Source of the DNA: Halisarca cf. caerulea
Taxonomy: Eukaryota > Porifera > Demospongiae > Chondrillida > Halisarcidae
Assembly: GCA_963170055.1 (NCBI GenBank)
Contig: CAUJGJ010000378.1
Span: forward strand, 362,501-426,500
Length of the DNA: 64,000 nucleotides
Direction: 5' to 3'
Position numbers and translations under genes: made by a program. The number at the start of each line of letters is the position of its first letter. The stretch's first letter is position 1. Shown here piece by piece: positions 11,030 to 22,079 of the stretch. Below the pieces are notes generated by a model, which did not search any database, had not been told where the DNA came from, and saw nothing but the letters and a program-made list of their open reading frames with translations.

Positions 11030-11640
11030 GGAACAAGAACATCCTGGGTTGTATGGCATGGTCTGAAACTGAATTGAGATCGATTCAGGATAGAACGGGT
11101 CTGTAGGTAGTCATACAGTTGCTGATGGACAATTTTCTCCAAAACCATGACAACTACAGGCAGCACGGATATATGGGATGGAAATTACATACATCAAAGT
11201 TGGATCAACCTTAATGCACAGGATCCGGAGTTGCATGAGTCATTATCCAAGCTCGCGGTACAGCAGCCCCCCCCCCCCCCGAGGCACTGGTTGAATAAGT
11301 AGGCCAGCCGTGACCCTATTCCCGGGGCTATCAGTCTCAACCATAGCGCACTCAGACTGTCTGTTCCTGACCTCTTGCACACATCGAGTCTACTTAACAT
11401 TGCAAACATGCACTCTTCAGAAATGCCATCAAAGCGGAAGACGCTATCAACATGAGGGATCAGATCAATAGATGTGCATGGCTGGTTATGCACAGTTCCA
11501 ATCAAGTTTGCAAACTGAGAGCTAAATGCATCTACAATGCTCTCACAATCAGTTAGCGTGTCAGTGACCACCTTTACTTCGGTGATTGTTTTTTTGACGC
11601 CACCATGAACTCTAGCAATCTCCTTCCACAACTTCTTGCT
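11030..11640 (-). pseudogene. LINE reverse transcriptase relic, N-terminal half
   Basis: The minus-strand frame includes TDCESIVDAFSSQFANLIGT, then SGTDSLSALWLRLIAPGI with LAYLFNQCL. Next comes the segment equivalent to WK-x-A-x-x-TPVHK, and then LNRSQFSFRPCHTTQDVL. These are the pre-palm and finger blocks (equivalent to GPDGL, LFN and GFR-x-GH-S/T) of Jockey/CR1-like LINEs. A poly-C run at 11269-11280 breaks the frame. It joins 8660-9360 once the TA-flanked element is removed. Confidence 0.75.
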
Positions 11641-13229
11641 ATCCTTGTATTATGGAGGCTATTCTATTCAGATATCCTTGGACACAATAGCCATGGAATA
11701 AAGCTGCAAAATGCAAGATTTCATTTAGAAGGATTTAAATCTGTGCTTTTGTTTGAACCTATAGTTTTGTGAGCAAACACCCAGATCTTTACCACCGAAA
11801 TTTGGCATTTTTACTTTCGGTATGATAAAAGAAAACAAGGCACACGTAGCTTATCACCTTTGTGTTATCCCTTTGACGATTCAGATACTAAACGTGTACT
11901 CTGCTGTAGATACGGTAAAAAGGTATTTTTAGAACATCTACTCATGTTCAAACAGAAAACAAGCCAACTATTTGTAGGACCTCGAAGACGACACCCTTTT
12001 ATTTTATGTCCATAAATCAGACATAACACAACTGCGTCGACCGTTAGAATGCACATATCATCGTGCCCATAAGTGCAGTGTATCATACATTATCTGCATG
12101 TGCACAGGTCACAGATAACTCACCTATTCAGCTAGTGGCATGAAGCACATGTTTGCAGATGTACATGACATTGTTTAGTATCAGATACTCTAAAGAGTAT
12201 GGTAAACTGTTATTTCAATATCAATGCCATGAACATCCATGATGCCAATTTATAATGCATGCAATATCAATAAGGAATCATGCATTTATGCCATGACTAC
12301 ATGCATGAATGGTATATTATCATCTGAATCAGATGCAACAGTGATGCATGTATTATGATATTGATCTCATTAGTCACACTATCGGGTTCTGAATAATGCT
12401 TTTGCCCCCTTCATAAAGACTTTTGAAGTTTCCACAGCAATGCATGGGAAATTTAAATGATGAATCTATACCAAGAGAATTTGCTATGGTAGCCTGTTAA
12501 CTGCATGTAATTTCATCTGAGTATAAACAATAATTATTTTGTGTTCACAACAATTCATAGACAAAGGTGCAAGCTGTAGATCCACAATCTGCCATACATG
12601 ATAATCTATAATAATTATAATTGCAGGCAATTACAGGCAATACAATGATTGAAACAATATAAATGTTTACAGGACAAGTTTCAGCTTAGTATTTGACTAT
12701 ATATGGGAGTAGACTGGGAAGGCCTTCATGCAACTGAATGAAGGCAGCTATATGAGGTACACCCAGTAACCATGGTAATCTACAATCACAGTCCAAACAT
12801 CCTGAATGGATAATTATGTGATAAATTAAATGTTGAGCCTATAATAGACAGTGAATTACTACACAAATTCTCACTCCCCTGCATGTATGCTGGCAGCAAG
12901 TTTGTAAGTCCTGATCAGATTTTGTAAACTCTGATTCATTAGTATGAATAATTAAGCAGTCCTTTTTACTGCCTTTTGAAAGCATGCAGTAAAGTGTCAT
13001 CAAGACTGTAATGACTGTTTTTGACTAAAAAGAATGAAAATTTAATGTAGTTCAGAAATATAAAATAGAAAACAAATTTAAATGGAAAATATTCAGTAAT
13101 GTTGTACTAGATGTAGAAAGCACGCATAAGGAGTAGGAAATCATTCTTGTATTCAATATTCATGCAAATCATTCAATAGTATATACCAAGTGCTATTAGG
13201 AAAAAAGTTGTTCACAATAATAAGAGAAA
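11641..13229. other. Non-coding spacer, left copy
   Basis: No gene seen. It is collinear with about 56445-58037 on the right, and its first part is related to the spacer at 7440-8660. Confidence 0.6.
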
Positions 13230-13234
13230 GTCTT

Positions 13235-13472
13235 TGTGGTGTAATCTATTAACATACCTTTATGTGATGTAATCTTAGCTTCACCTTTATTCCTATAATC
13301 AAGCATGGTGTTACTATTAATAACTATTGTAAGAGTATTTAAGCACTTGCATGTTTGCTATCATTTAGTGTTGTGTAACTTAGTGTTGTTAGCCAGTGTG
13401 GCAGTTAATTAATAGCAATTGTCCAGTGACCAGTGTATCGCTATCACAACGCCGCTACTGAGTTATTGTACA
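13235..13472 (+). repeat. 5' LTR (238 bp)
   Basis: It starts TGTGGTGTAATC and ends TTATTGTACA, so it has the TG...CA ends of LTRs. It should contain the promoter, although no strong TATA box was picked out. Confidence 0.95.
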
Positions 13473-13490
13473 TGGTGTCAGAAGTGGGAT
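13473..13490 (+). other. Primer-binding site
   Basis: TGGTGTCAGAAGTGGGAT lies directly against the 5' LTR. It begins with the TGG that pairs with a tRNA CCA end. Which tRNA primes was not determined. Confidence 0.75.
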
Positions 13491-13513
13491 CCCTGTAGTT
13501 CTCCAAATTCAGA

Positions 13514-16500
13514 ATGGCTAGTTTAAGATTACAGCCTCCAGCATCTTTCAACTTTCAGCAGCCTGATGAATGGCCTAGATGGAAAAGCAGATTCGAACAG
13601 TTTCGAGCAGCATCGGGTCTATCGGGAGAAGCAGAAGAGCGACAAGTCAGTACGCTACTTTATTGCCTCGGTGAGAACGCAGAGGATGTCTTGAATTCCA
13701 CCACAATATCACAAACGGACAGAAAGAAATATGATAAAGTCCTTGAGCAATTTGATACTTTCTTCAAAGTAAGGAGAAATGTAATTTTCGAGCGGGCAAG
13801 ATTTAACATGAGAAAACAGCAGCCAGTCGAATCCGCCGAAGAGTACATCACAACACTCTACAGACTAGCAGAAACGTGCGAGTTTGGTGACCTCAAAGAG
13901 GAGCTTATTCGAGATCGCCTAGTAGTCGGTATTCGGGACACCGTGCTTTCACAGCGACTTCAAATGGAACCAGACCTTACCCTCGAAAAGGCAAAGAAAT
14001 CAATTCGTCAGCGTGACGCAGTACGGGAGCAGCAAGGAATACTCCACAAAACAGATACACCACAGCAAAGCCTCGATGCAATGAGCAAACGCAAACCACA
14101 CCAAACCTCACAGTGGAAACAGGGTGGAAAACCCTCACACTATCGCACTAATAGCAACCCCCAAAAAACATCCGATTCGAAGAAATGTTCACGTTGTGGA
14201 AAAGGGCCACATCCTCGAAGTACCTGCCCTGCAAAGGATGTAACTTGCCATAGGTGCCAGAAGAAAGGGCACTACAGCAGTCAATGTTTCAGCAAACGCG
14301 TTGCTGAAGTGGCAATTCAACAAGAAGGAGATCGCTATCAGCAGGAGGAAGACCTTGACACGGTTTACCTCAACATAATTGGTTCAGGAAACCCCACATC
14401 AAAGTCGTGGAACACCCCCATTAAGGTCAACAAATGCATCATATCCTTCAAGCTAGACACTGGTGCAGAGGTAACAGCCATGACAGAACAGGCTTTCAAT
14501 CAACTCAAAGGAGTCACCTTAAGGAAGCCCACCAAAACAATTTGTGGAGCAGACAGGAAGCCTCTAAAGGTTTTGGGACAAATCAATGTCACCTTATCAG
14601 CAAAAGGGCAAAGCTGTAACCAAGCTGTCTACATTGTCAGAAACCTTTCACAAAATCTATTAGGCCTACCAGCTATCCAAAGCCTCAACCTCTTAGCACA
14701 AGTAGAAGAGGTCACGGGACAACTTGGTGATGTCCCCAATCAATTCCCAAAGCTATTCACAGGATTGGGAACCCTGCAAGGAGACTTCCATATTCATCTA
14801 CAACCAGATGCCACACCTTTCGCCCTTCATACCCCAAGGAATGTCCCTCTACCACTTCGTCAAAAAGTGAAGAAAGAGCTAGAACGAATGGAATCCATGG
14901 GAGTAATCTCAAAGGTTGATGTACCCACACCATGGTGTGCCGGCATGGTAGTGGTTCCAAAGAAAGATGGTTCAGTTCGCATCTGTGTTGATCTAAAGCC
15001 ATTAAATACCGCAGTTCTCAGAGAAGTACACCCCTTGCCGAGAGTCGATGACACCTTAGCACAGCTAACAGGAGCCAAAGTCTTCAGCAAATTAGATGCA
15101 AACAGCGGATTCTGGCAAATACCAGTTGCTGAAGATTCTCGCCTTCTTACCACCTTCATCACCCCTTTTGGCCGCTTTTGCTTCAACAAAATGCCCTTTG
15201 GCATATCCAGTGCTCCAGAACACTTCCAAAGGAGGATGAATGCCATCCTTGATGGACTTCCTGGAGTTCTTTGTCTAATGGACGACATCATTGTGTATGG
15301 TTCAGATAACAATGATCACAACACACATCTCCATGTCACTCTTCAGCGTCTCGAAACAGCTGGAGTCACCCTCAACAAAGCCAAGTGCCAATTTGGGAAA
15401 GATACCATTACTTTCTTGGGTCATGTCATCAGTTCCAAAGGTATCTCTGCAGACCCAACCAAAGTTGCTGCCATTGTCAACATGCCAACCCCTTCCAACG
15501 TCACAGAACTCCGACGCTTTATGGGTATGGTGAACCAACTTGGGAAATTTACATCAGACATTGCAGAACTCTCCAAACCCCTCCGCGAACTACTAAGCAA
15601 GAAATCCACATGGTTGTGGGGACCAAGTCAAGTCTCTGCATTCCAGAAGTTAAAAACAGCCCTGACAACGCCAACAGTCCTTGCTTGGTATAACCCAGCT
15701 GCAGACACAAAACTATCTGCAGATGCTTCAGCCTACGGTTTAGGAGCAGTCCTTTTACAAAAGTCTATTGATGGAGAATGGAAACCCGTAGCATATGCCT
15801 CTAGGTCAATGACAGAGACTGAGATGAGATATGCACAGATCGAAAAAGAAGCCTTAGCCATAACATGGGCATGTGAACGCTTCTCAGATTACATCTTGGG
15901 AAAGAATATCACTATTGAGACAGATCACAAACCCCTTGTTCCACTCCTCAGTACTAAACACTTGGACAGCATACCCCCACGAGTACTACGCTTCAGACTC
16001 CGCCTGATGAGATTCAGCTACAACATTTTACATGTACCAGGGAAATTGCTTTACACTGCCGACACCCTCTCCAGAGCGCCTCAGAGCCATTCAGAAGAGG
16101 ACAAGAGGAAATCTTACAACATAGAGTTCAACCTATCTGCTATCCTCCAACAACTGCCTGCCAATGCCGAGACTCTCGAGAAGTATCTCCAAGCACAGAA
16201 AGAAGATCCTATATGCATGCAGTTATCCAAGTTTTGTATCGATGGATGGCCGGAGCAGCACAATGTCAAAGGACAACTCAAGTGCTATTGGCAAGCCAGA
16301 AGAGACCTCACCCAATGTGAAGGTATATTGCTTTACCGCACACGTGTTGTGGTACCAGAACGCCTGCAGCAGGAAACACTCGACAAGATTCACAAAGGCC
16401 ACCAGGGCATTCATAGATGTCGTCTTCGTGTTTCTGAATCTGTATGGTGGCCAGGAGTCAACAAACAAATGGAAGAATATGTTAAGAAATGCCCAACCTG

Positions 16501-17401
16501 CATGAAGTTGAGCCCTCCAGTACGAGAGCCCATGCTGACCTCCCCATTACCAGACCATCCCTGGGAGAAAGTGGGAACAGATCTATTTGAACTCAACGGA
16601 CAGCACTACCTGATCATGGTGGACTATTATTCCAGATTTCCGGAAGTCATCAAAATGACATCCACCACATCAACATCAGTGATCACCGCCATGAAGTCTA
16701 TCTTTTCCCGCCATGGTATCCCACGAATTCTCATCAGTGACAACGGACCTCAGTACAGCTCAATGGAAATGCAACTCTTTGCCGAAAAGTATGGATTCAA
16801 ACACATCACTAGCAGCCCATATTACCCACAGAGTAATGGGTTAGCTGAACGAACAGTGAAGACAGTGAAACAACTGCTACAGGAGACAGATGACATTTAT
16901 CTAACACTACTGAGCTACCGCACAACACCACTCCCTTGGTGTAGCCTTAGTCCATGTGAACTCCTCATGGGAAGACGTTTGAGGACTGATCTCCCACAAA
17001 CAAAGAAACAGCTCAAACCTAACTGGACCTATCTAAAAGGATTTGCTGACATGGATAGGAAGTACAAACAGCAGCAAAAGGAAAACTATGACAAACGACA
17101 CCGGGTTCGTTCAGTGTCACCACTCCCTGATGACGCCCCAGTCTGGGTAAATACCCAAGGCCAACAAGTTCCGGGACGCATCATCACAACCGCATCTACA
17201 CCTAGATCTTATGTAGTCAATGTTCCCTCAGGACAAGTGAGGAGGAACCGAACTGCTCTGACAGATCGCCATGAACAAGCCACATCAGACTCCAATGCCA
17301 ACAACAACCCAACCGAGCCTCGAGTCACCCGCACACAGACCGGAGTACCTATCCGACCTCCAGATCGCCTCATGTACTGGAGAAAGGGAGATGTGGTGTA
17401 A
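13514..17401 (+). CDS. Ty3/gypsy Gag-Pol polyprotein
   Basis: An intact fused frame of 1295 residues. Gag occupies about 1-220. Two CCHC zinc knuckles lie at about 225-258 (CSRCGKGPHPRSTC and CHRCQKKGHYSSQC). Aspartic protease DTGAEV is at 315-320. In the reverse transcriptase, the finger block includes MVVVPKKDGSVRICVDLKPL, and the catalytic LMDD is near 588. RNase H has LSADASAYGLGAVL near 735. The integrase has an HHCC zinc domain (HKGHQGIHR, then CPTC, about 960-996) followed by the core with its first Asp in GTDLFEL, the second in SDNGPQ and the Glu in GLAERTVK. No chromodomain or env is present. The stop codon lies inside the 3' LTR, so the last residues are LTR-encoded. No stop or frameshift separates gag and pol. 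It resembles K02A2.6-type animal gypsy proteins. Confidence 0.97.
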   Translation: MASLRLQPPASFNFQQPDEWPRWKSRFEQFRAASGLSGEAEERQVSTLLYCLGENAEDVLNSTTISQTDRKKYDKVLEQFDTFFKVRRNVIFERARFNMRKQQPVESAEEYITTLYRLAETCEFGDLKEELIRDRLVVGIRDTVLSQRLQMEPDLTLEKAKKSIRQRDAVREQQGILHKTDTPQQSLDAMSKRKPHQTSQWKQGGKPSHYRTNSNPQKTSDSKKCSRCGKGPHPRSTCPAKDVTCHRCQKKGHYSSQCFSKRVAEVAIQQEGDRYQQEEDLDTVYLNIIGSGNPTSKSWNTPIKVNKCIISFKLDTGAEVTAMTEQAFNQLKGVTLRKPTKTICGADRKPLKVLGQINVTLSAKGQSCNQAVYIVRNLSQNLLGLPAIQSLNLLAQVEEVTGQLGDVPNQFPKLFTGLGTLQGDFHIHLQPDATPFALHTPRNVPLPLRQKVKKELERMESMGVISKVDVPTPWCAGMVVVPKKDGSVRICVDLKPLNTAVLREVHPLPRVDDTLAQLTGAKVFSKLDANSGFWQIPVAEDSRLLTTFITPFGRFCFNKMPFGISSAPEHFQRRMNAILDGLPGVLCLMDDIIVYGSDNNDHNTHLHVTLQRLETAGVTLNKAKCQFGKDTITFLGHVISSKGISADPTKVAAIVNMPTPSNVTELRRFMGMVNQLGKFTSDIAELSKPLRELLSKKSTWLWGPSQVSAFQKLKTALTTPTVLAWYNPAADTKLSADASAYGLGAVLLQKSIDGEWKPVAYASRSMTETEMRYAQIEKEALAITWACERFSDYILGKNITIETDHKPLVPLLSTKHLDSIPPRVLRFRLRLMRFSYNILHVPGKLLYTADTLSRAPQSHSEEDKRKSYNIEFNLSAILQQLPANAETLEKYLQAQKEDPICMQLSKFCIDGWPEQHNVKGQLKCYWQARRDLTQCEGILLYRTRVVVPERLQQETLDKIHKGHQGIHRCRLRVSESVWWPGVNKQMEEYVKKCPTCMKLSPPVREPMLTSPLPDHPWEKVGTDLFELNGQHYLIMVDYYSRFPEVIKMTSTTSTSVITAMKSIFSRHGIPRILISDNGPQYSSMEMQLFAEKYGFKHITSSPYYPQSNGLAERTVKTVKQLLQETDDIYLTLLSYRTTPLPWCSLSPCELLMGRRLRTDLPQTKKQLKPNWTYLKGFADMDRKYKQQQKENYDKRHRVRSVSPLPDDAPVWVNTQGQQVPGRIITTASTPRSYVVNVPSGQVRRNRTALTDRHEQATSDSNANNNPTEPRVTRTQTGVPIRPPDRLMYWRKGDVV
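17381..17391 (+). other. Polypurine tract
   Basis: AGAAAGGGAGA abuts the 3' LTR and is the expected plus-strand primer. It is also translated as the end of Pol. Confidence 0.85.
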
Positions 17402-17629
17402 TCTATTAACATACCTTTATGTGATGTAATCTTAGCTTCACCTTTATTCCTATAATCAAGCATGGTGTTACTATTAATAACTATTGTAAGAGTATTTAAG
17501 CACTTGCATGTTTGCTATCATTTAGTGTTGTGTAACTTAGTGTTGTTAGCCAGTGTGGCAGTTAATTAATAGCAATTGTCCAGTGACCAGTGTATCGCTA
17601 TCACAACGCCGCTACTGAGTTATTGTACA
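17392..17629 (+). repeat. 3' LTR (238 bp)
   Basis: Same length as the 5' LTR and no difference found by eye. It contains the Pol stop codon at 17399-17401. Confidence 0.95.
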
Positions 17630-17979
17630 GTCTTGAAGTCTTTGCTTTCACAAACATGAGGTGGGAGTGATCTCCACTATTTGAAAGCAGAACCAGCATA
17701 ACTAACTGATATTTGTCCCAAAGAAAATAATTCTTACCAGAGGAAGGTTAATTTAATTGAAGGGGCTACTGGAGTGCATGTGGTAATGGGAAGTTGGCAA
17801 TAAGAATATCCAGGAGAGATATGTAGGAGAATGAGAGGATAGGCACTTAAACATCATCATAGTGCAAGGTGGAGTTTTCTTGTTTGAACTAACTTGAAGG
17901 GTAGTTAAACCAAGTCTCTACGAGCAGCAGAAGCAGAATACTGTCAATGCCTATGAAGAACAGTGCAGTATGCAACCAA

Positions 17980-18500
17980 AGTTAAGAAGGGTTTCGTGAT
18001 GATGCATGTGCTTCTTGCTTTGTACAAGCAGACCATGCAGACAGTAGTTGAACGGGGAAGGATGTAAGACTTAAGAAAAAGGAGCAAAAGAAACCATGGG
18101 AGAAACCAAGATAGTACACGAAGCAGAATAAGATGACGAGTGACTTGTTGCAGATCATGCGCATGCTGATATGGTCAGACCAAGCTAGTGGGGGTATCAT
18201 TAACGAGAACACCAAGAAGCTTCAAGCAACGGACCTGATTAACCATATGACCAACAGCATTAAGGATCAAACCGTTTATGTAACTTTTTCTTGCAAGAGT
18301 CAATGAGCATGGACTTAGTCCTCCACGAGGCAGAGAATCGATTGGTATATGCATCTTGGAGGCGTGCCTGCTGTTGTCATGAATACAAATCCACCAAATT
18401 GTCCAGCTGCAATGAGGTCCTTTCTTCCTAAACAACTTGACCTCCCTTGAAGGATCTTGGCACCAGTTGACTGTCATAGCACTACTTGTTATTCTCCAGC
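17980..18500 (-). pseudogene. LINE reverse transcriptase relic, thumb region
   Basis: Two overlapping minus-strand frames give a segment with LKLLGVLVNDT, followed in the next frame by LAWSDHI and ICNKS. This corresponds to the FKLLGV...LSW-x-x-H block of non-LTR reverse transcriptases. It is repeated at 58380-58760 in the right-hand copy. Frameshifted and dead. Confidence 0.65.
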
Positions 18501-20825
18501 GTTTTTCTCAGATATTAATGATAAATTTATGCAAAGCAAAGATATGTTGACTCTATCAAGGGATAGCATCATTGATGACAACAGAAATGGAACTATCCAT
18601 CACAAATGCTGCATGATTGCAACAACTGTAGAGGTTTAATCTGCTAATGAAACATATAGCAATAAGATTATTATACAGATATTTATGTCGGCTGATGAAG
18701 GTCTAGATGGCCAAAACATCATATATTGATTTCTATGTGTAAACTGTATTGCTTATTCCCTCGAAACGTCCATTGTTGTCTCAATAGCGCTGAGGCAGTT
18801 CACGAGAATGAATCTCTTTATTACTCCAAACACTGAAACAACTGAGAGACTACTGAAAGGATCAGTACAGCAAAGGAAAAGCTACTTAGATGGTACAGGA
18901 AACCACAAGATGATGAAATACAGGCATACTAAAATATCATCTTAGATGTGGTTGGTCTCTTAGACAACAGAAGGAAAAGTGAAAGTGGTTACTAAGAGAC
19001 AGAAAGGTGGTACAGCAATAACTGATCCAAACATGGTGTAAATACAAAGAACAGTGTGACCAGGAACCAATGGATCAAACCAAAAGGAAGTATCATGTTA
19101 CAGATAGGACATTAAATTACAATGGTGAATCTAACCACAAAACCACAACCACAAGAATGTACAATCAATAAATAATTAATGAACCTGTACCATACACACA
19201 ATACTCAAGTAAAACATCATGCCCTCATACCAAACACATGCAATAGTCAATGGCTATGCCATTACATATGCTACGTGATTGCTCAATCAGATGATGATCT
19301 AGCTAGCTGTTAATAATATTATTATTATATTATAACCCAAACCCAATTAAGAAGGGAGTGCTTAATTATGTAAATTTATGTACATAAGACTTATATGTGC
19401 ACTCTTTTGATTATTTGTATGGCATTGCATATAATTACATTAATAGTGTGAGTATGAGTTGCATGGTTGCATGGGTGGTGAATTCATATTGTGTGTGTGG
19501 GCATGAGTGCATGTGTGCCTTTTTAATTGGGACCATATGTACATGATGAGCCTAAAACTTCACAATAGTTATATTAATGAAATTATATATATATATGTAT
19601 ACATTTGAAGGAGTTGTATGTTGAGACATGCATGTTTGATTGCATGTAGGTGGAAGCAGTATGTAGTGGACAACCCTTTAGTTTTTGTACCAGAAGTTTG
19701 CATTCACCGCTTCCTGCATGTTATTGATTTCACTTTACACACATGCGCAGCTAGAACGATCAACCACGTGTATCTCTGTCCGCCTGTCTTGTCTCGTGCT
19801 ATTTCTCTGTGTAAGTGTGCATGGAAGTCATTCTATAGCAACTAATGGTTATGGTTCAACCTTGAACCTCGCATAAAACATAACTGATAAAAATGATGGC
19901 CATTTTGACCGAACATGCACAACAAAGCCCTTCCTACCATATATGCATGCAGCAAGTAATGGTTATGGTTCCACCTTGGACCTCGCATAAAACATTATAT
20001 TACTGATAACAATGATAGCCATTTCAACCAAACATGCTCAACAAAGCCTACTCTTCCTACCAGCACCACTGACTACAACACGTCGACACCTCACTGTATG
20101 CACCACAACCATGTACTTCTGCATGTCCTTCTCTTGCATGCATGTTTCAGTAGTGCCTGGTAGCTCGCTAGTCATGCAGTACCTAGCTCCTCTCCATAAC
20201 TATCACCTGGTTGGTATATACCATGCACCTTGACACCTCACTGTGTGCTCCATGACCACTTCTGGACGTCCTCCTCTTGCATGTTTGAGCAGTACCTTAA
20301 TGGTAGCTCGCTGGTCAGTACCTCCTCTCCTTAACCTATATCTCCATCCTCAGCCCAGCTTAAACCAGTCTGGCCTGGCCTCACATTACTTCTTTTCATC
20401 TTTGGCCAAGCCTCTCTGCCTTTAAATTACTTCATTCAACATAGGCACTGCATGCTTTGGCCTTCACCTCATGATCACCTATAGGCGTTTAATTCCCCTC
20501 TAATTGTGCAAGGCCTAATCCAAGGTTATACAGTCTGAAATGAATGTTTATTGCGACATGGCGAAAGTGTCAGCCAGTGCTTCTTTTGTCAGATACAGAT
20601 CATGAGTAGCATATTGGCCAACACCACAACCACACAGACAGCACTTGTGTGGATGTACATGTCACAGAGGATCTGGAGCTGTTACATAAGTCTGGTGGAG
20701 GTCAGCTGCAGTCTATATAATACATCATCATCAGTCATACGCAATCCATGCAAATGCTATATGGGCAAGGCTTGGATCCAGGCGCCGGATTGTTTCGCAC
20801 TAGCATAATAGCAACATTTAGCATA
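18501..20825. other. Non-coding duplicated region
   Basis: No gene seen. It is collinear with 58760-60410. It contains local tandem duplications (see 19843-20058) and a Ser/Thr/Leu-rich frame set at 20010-20425 that is not conserved between the copies and so is not coding. Confidence 0.55.
19843..20058. repeat. Two-copy tandem repeat, about 105 bp
   Basis: Blocks starting TAATGGTTATGGTTC at 19843 and about 19957 both continue through a CCTCGCATAAAACAT segment to AACAAAGCC. The right-hand duplication has one copy only (59561-59665). Confidence 0.75.
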
Positions 20826-20828
20826 ATA

Positions 20829-21054
20829 GTGGAACCTTGCTAATCCGCCACTCCAAGAGACACAATCTTTATGCTGTATGGATTACGTGGAATTCTGGAT
20901 TATTCAGAACCCATGCAATCGATCACTGAACATTCACTATTATTATGGAATAGATAAAAATTATTGATGCGGTTGGAGTGCAATTTGTATGGTTGGTTTC
21001 AGGAATAGAAAGAATTCTGGTTTATTCAGAAGTCGGTTGAGCAAGGTCTCACCA
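20829..21054. mobile_element. MITE with pogo/Tigger-like ends, left copy
   Basis: The left end GGAACCTTGCTAATCCGCC and the reverse complement of the right end (GTCGGTTGAGCAAGGTCTCACC) match over most of their length. TA lies near both edges. The CCTTG-CTAATCCG pattern is like that of pogo/Tigger elements. It was present before the segmental duplication, since a copy is at 60414-60639. Confidence 0.55.
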
Positions 21055-21688
21055 TATATAACTGTGCATGAACCCATACGTGAATTTGCCTATAAGTTTA
21101 TAGGCCTATTATAATATTTAATAGAGATTGTTTAGTTTGATGAAATTCAATGCTCTGGTTTCTGAACAATATATTATCTTGCTACAATCTTCGTGAGCTT
21201 GCCCCCTGCTTCTAATAGCATCTTGCATGTAAGCTCTTCCAACCATGACTTACATCTGTATATGGTGCTTCTATATTTGGCAAATGGGAAGCTACCGCGC
21301 AGGTTTGTTTCCTGTGCAAAGTAGTCAGTTTTGTCATAAATTGCCCTGACAATCATGCATCACTACAATGGCACTAACTGTCGGCTAAATATATACATAG
21401 CACATGCAGTACACTGTGCCAGATGTATAGCTAGAAGTTATTTTACATAATTTGGAATTGTTGCATTGTTATTTGACTTCCAAAGTGAGCACTTTTAATT
21501 TGGCAAAATGCCAATTTATAGAGATTAATTGGGCCTATTTAGTGCAGCAGAATCAATGTTGGATTGAAAGTTAGCAGGTTACTGGATTATAGAGGTCAGT
21601 TTGTATAGTGAAAGGGTCGGCACCGGAATACTGGCCAGTTTAGGTGAATGAATGTCGTTCGTTGCTTCAAAACTTGAAGCATGCAATT

Positions 21689-21690
<2 letters not shown>
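21055..21690. other. Non-coding end of the left duplication
   Basis: No gene seen. It matches 60640-61240. Similarity stops at about 21650, after TGGCCAGTTTAGGTGA. Confidence 0.55.

Positions 21691-21691
<1 letters not shown>

Positions 21692-21741
<50 letters not shown>
21692..21741. repeat. TA microsatellite
   Basis: A pure TA run. It marks the junction between the duplicated block and the RTX pseudogene remains. Confidence 0.95.
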
Positions 21742-21745
<4 letters not shown>

Positions 21746-21840
21746 CTCCAGTTGCGACACCATGGTGAGATGTTGATGTAAAGAAGTTCCGAAGGATCAC
21801 TGTAGGATGAAGTGGACTGTAACTCTCTAGTCCATTCAGC
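21742..21840 (-). pseudogene. RTX gene 3'-end fragment (second pseudogene copy)
   Basis: About 95 bases align with the last coding part of the intact gene at 25680-25800. Shared words include ATGGTGAGATGTTGATG, a CCGAAGGATCA block and GGATGAAGTGG. It is read on the minus strand and belongs with 22904-23056 as the wreck of one gene copy. Confidence 0.75.
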
Positions 21841-21889
21841 TTATGGTCAATGTATTAATCTAATCTTTGGGAACCACATCATCCCATCA

Positions 21890-22079
21890 TCAGAGGGTGT
21901 CCACTGTCCATGCAATCGGGTTTCCTCTTGGTTCACTCTTGTTCTGCTTGACAATTCATGAAATAATTTCATTGACAAGCCTTCCATCTAGCTTTAAAGA
22001 GTTTTATTTGGATGATGGCATATTGTGCGGATCAGTGAAGGAAGTCCTGGAGGATATTAGTTTTACTTCTTACTAGTAA
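21890..22079 (+). pseudogene. LINE reverse transcriptase fragment with YLDDG
   Basis: The frame reads GFPLGSLLFCLTIHEI, then FYLDDGILCGSVKEVLEDI. This is the PLGPLLF block followed by the catalytic Y-x-DDG of a LINE family also represented at 32479-33690. Only the palm survives. It sits inside the region of the second RTX pseudogene. Confidence 0.75.

Larger units (their letters stand above)
13230..17634 (+). mobile_element. Complete Ty3/gypsy LTR retrotransposon with 5-bp target duplication
   Basis: The element spans 13235-17629 and is flanked by GTCTT on both sides (13230-13234 and 17630-17634). It has two 238-bp LTRs that look identical, a primer-binding site directly after the 5' LTR, one uninterrupted Gag-Pol frame and a purine tract touching the 3' LTR. 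All parts needed for transposition appear present. The duplicate locus at about 58038 keeps the unfilled site. Identical LTRs point to a recent insertion. Confidence 0.95.

Noticed and set aside
13660..17463. Antisense and off-frame open frames within the gypsy Gag-Pol region
   Set aside because: Shadows of one long, motif-complete coding frame.
19618..20808. Series of open frames of 60-85 residues as a real gene
   Set aside because: The frames are broken by indels between the two duplicated copies, so there is no sign of coding selection.
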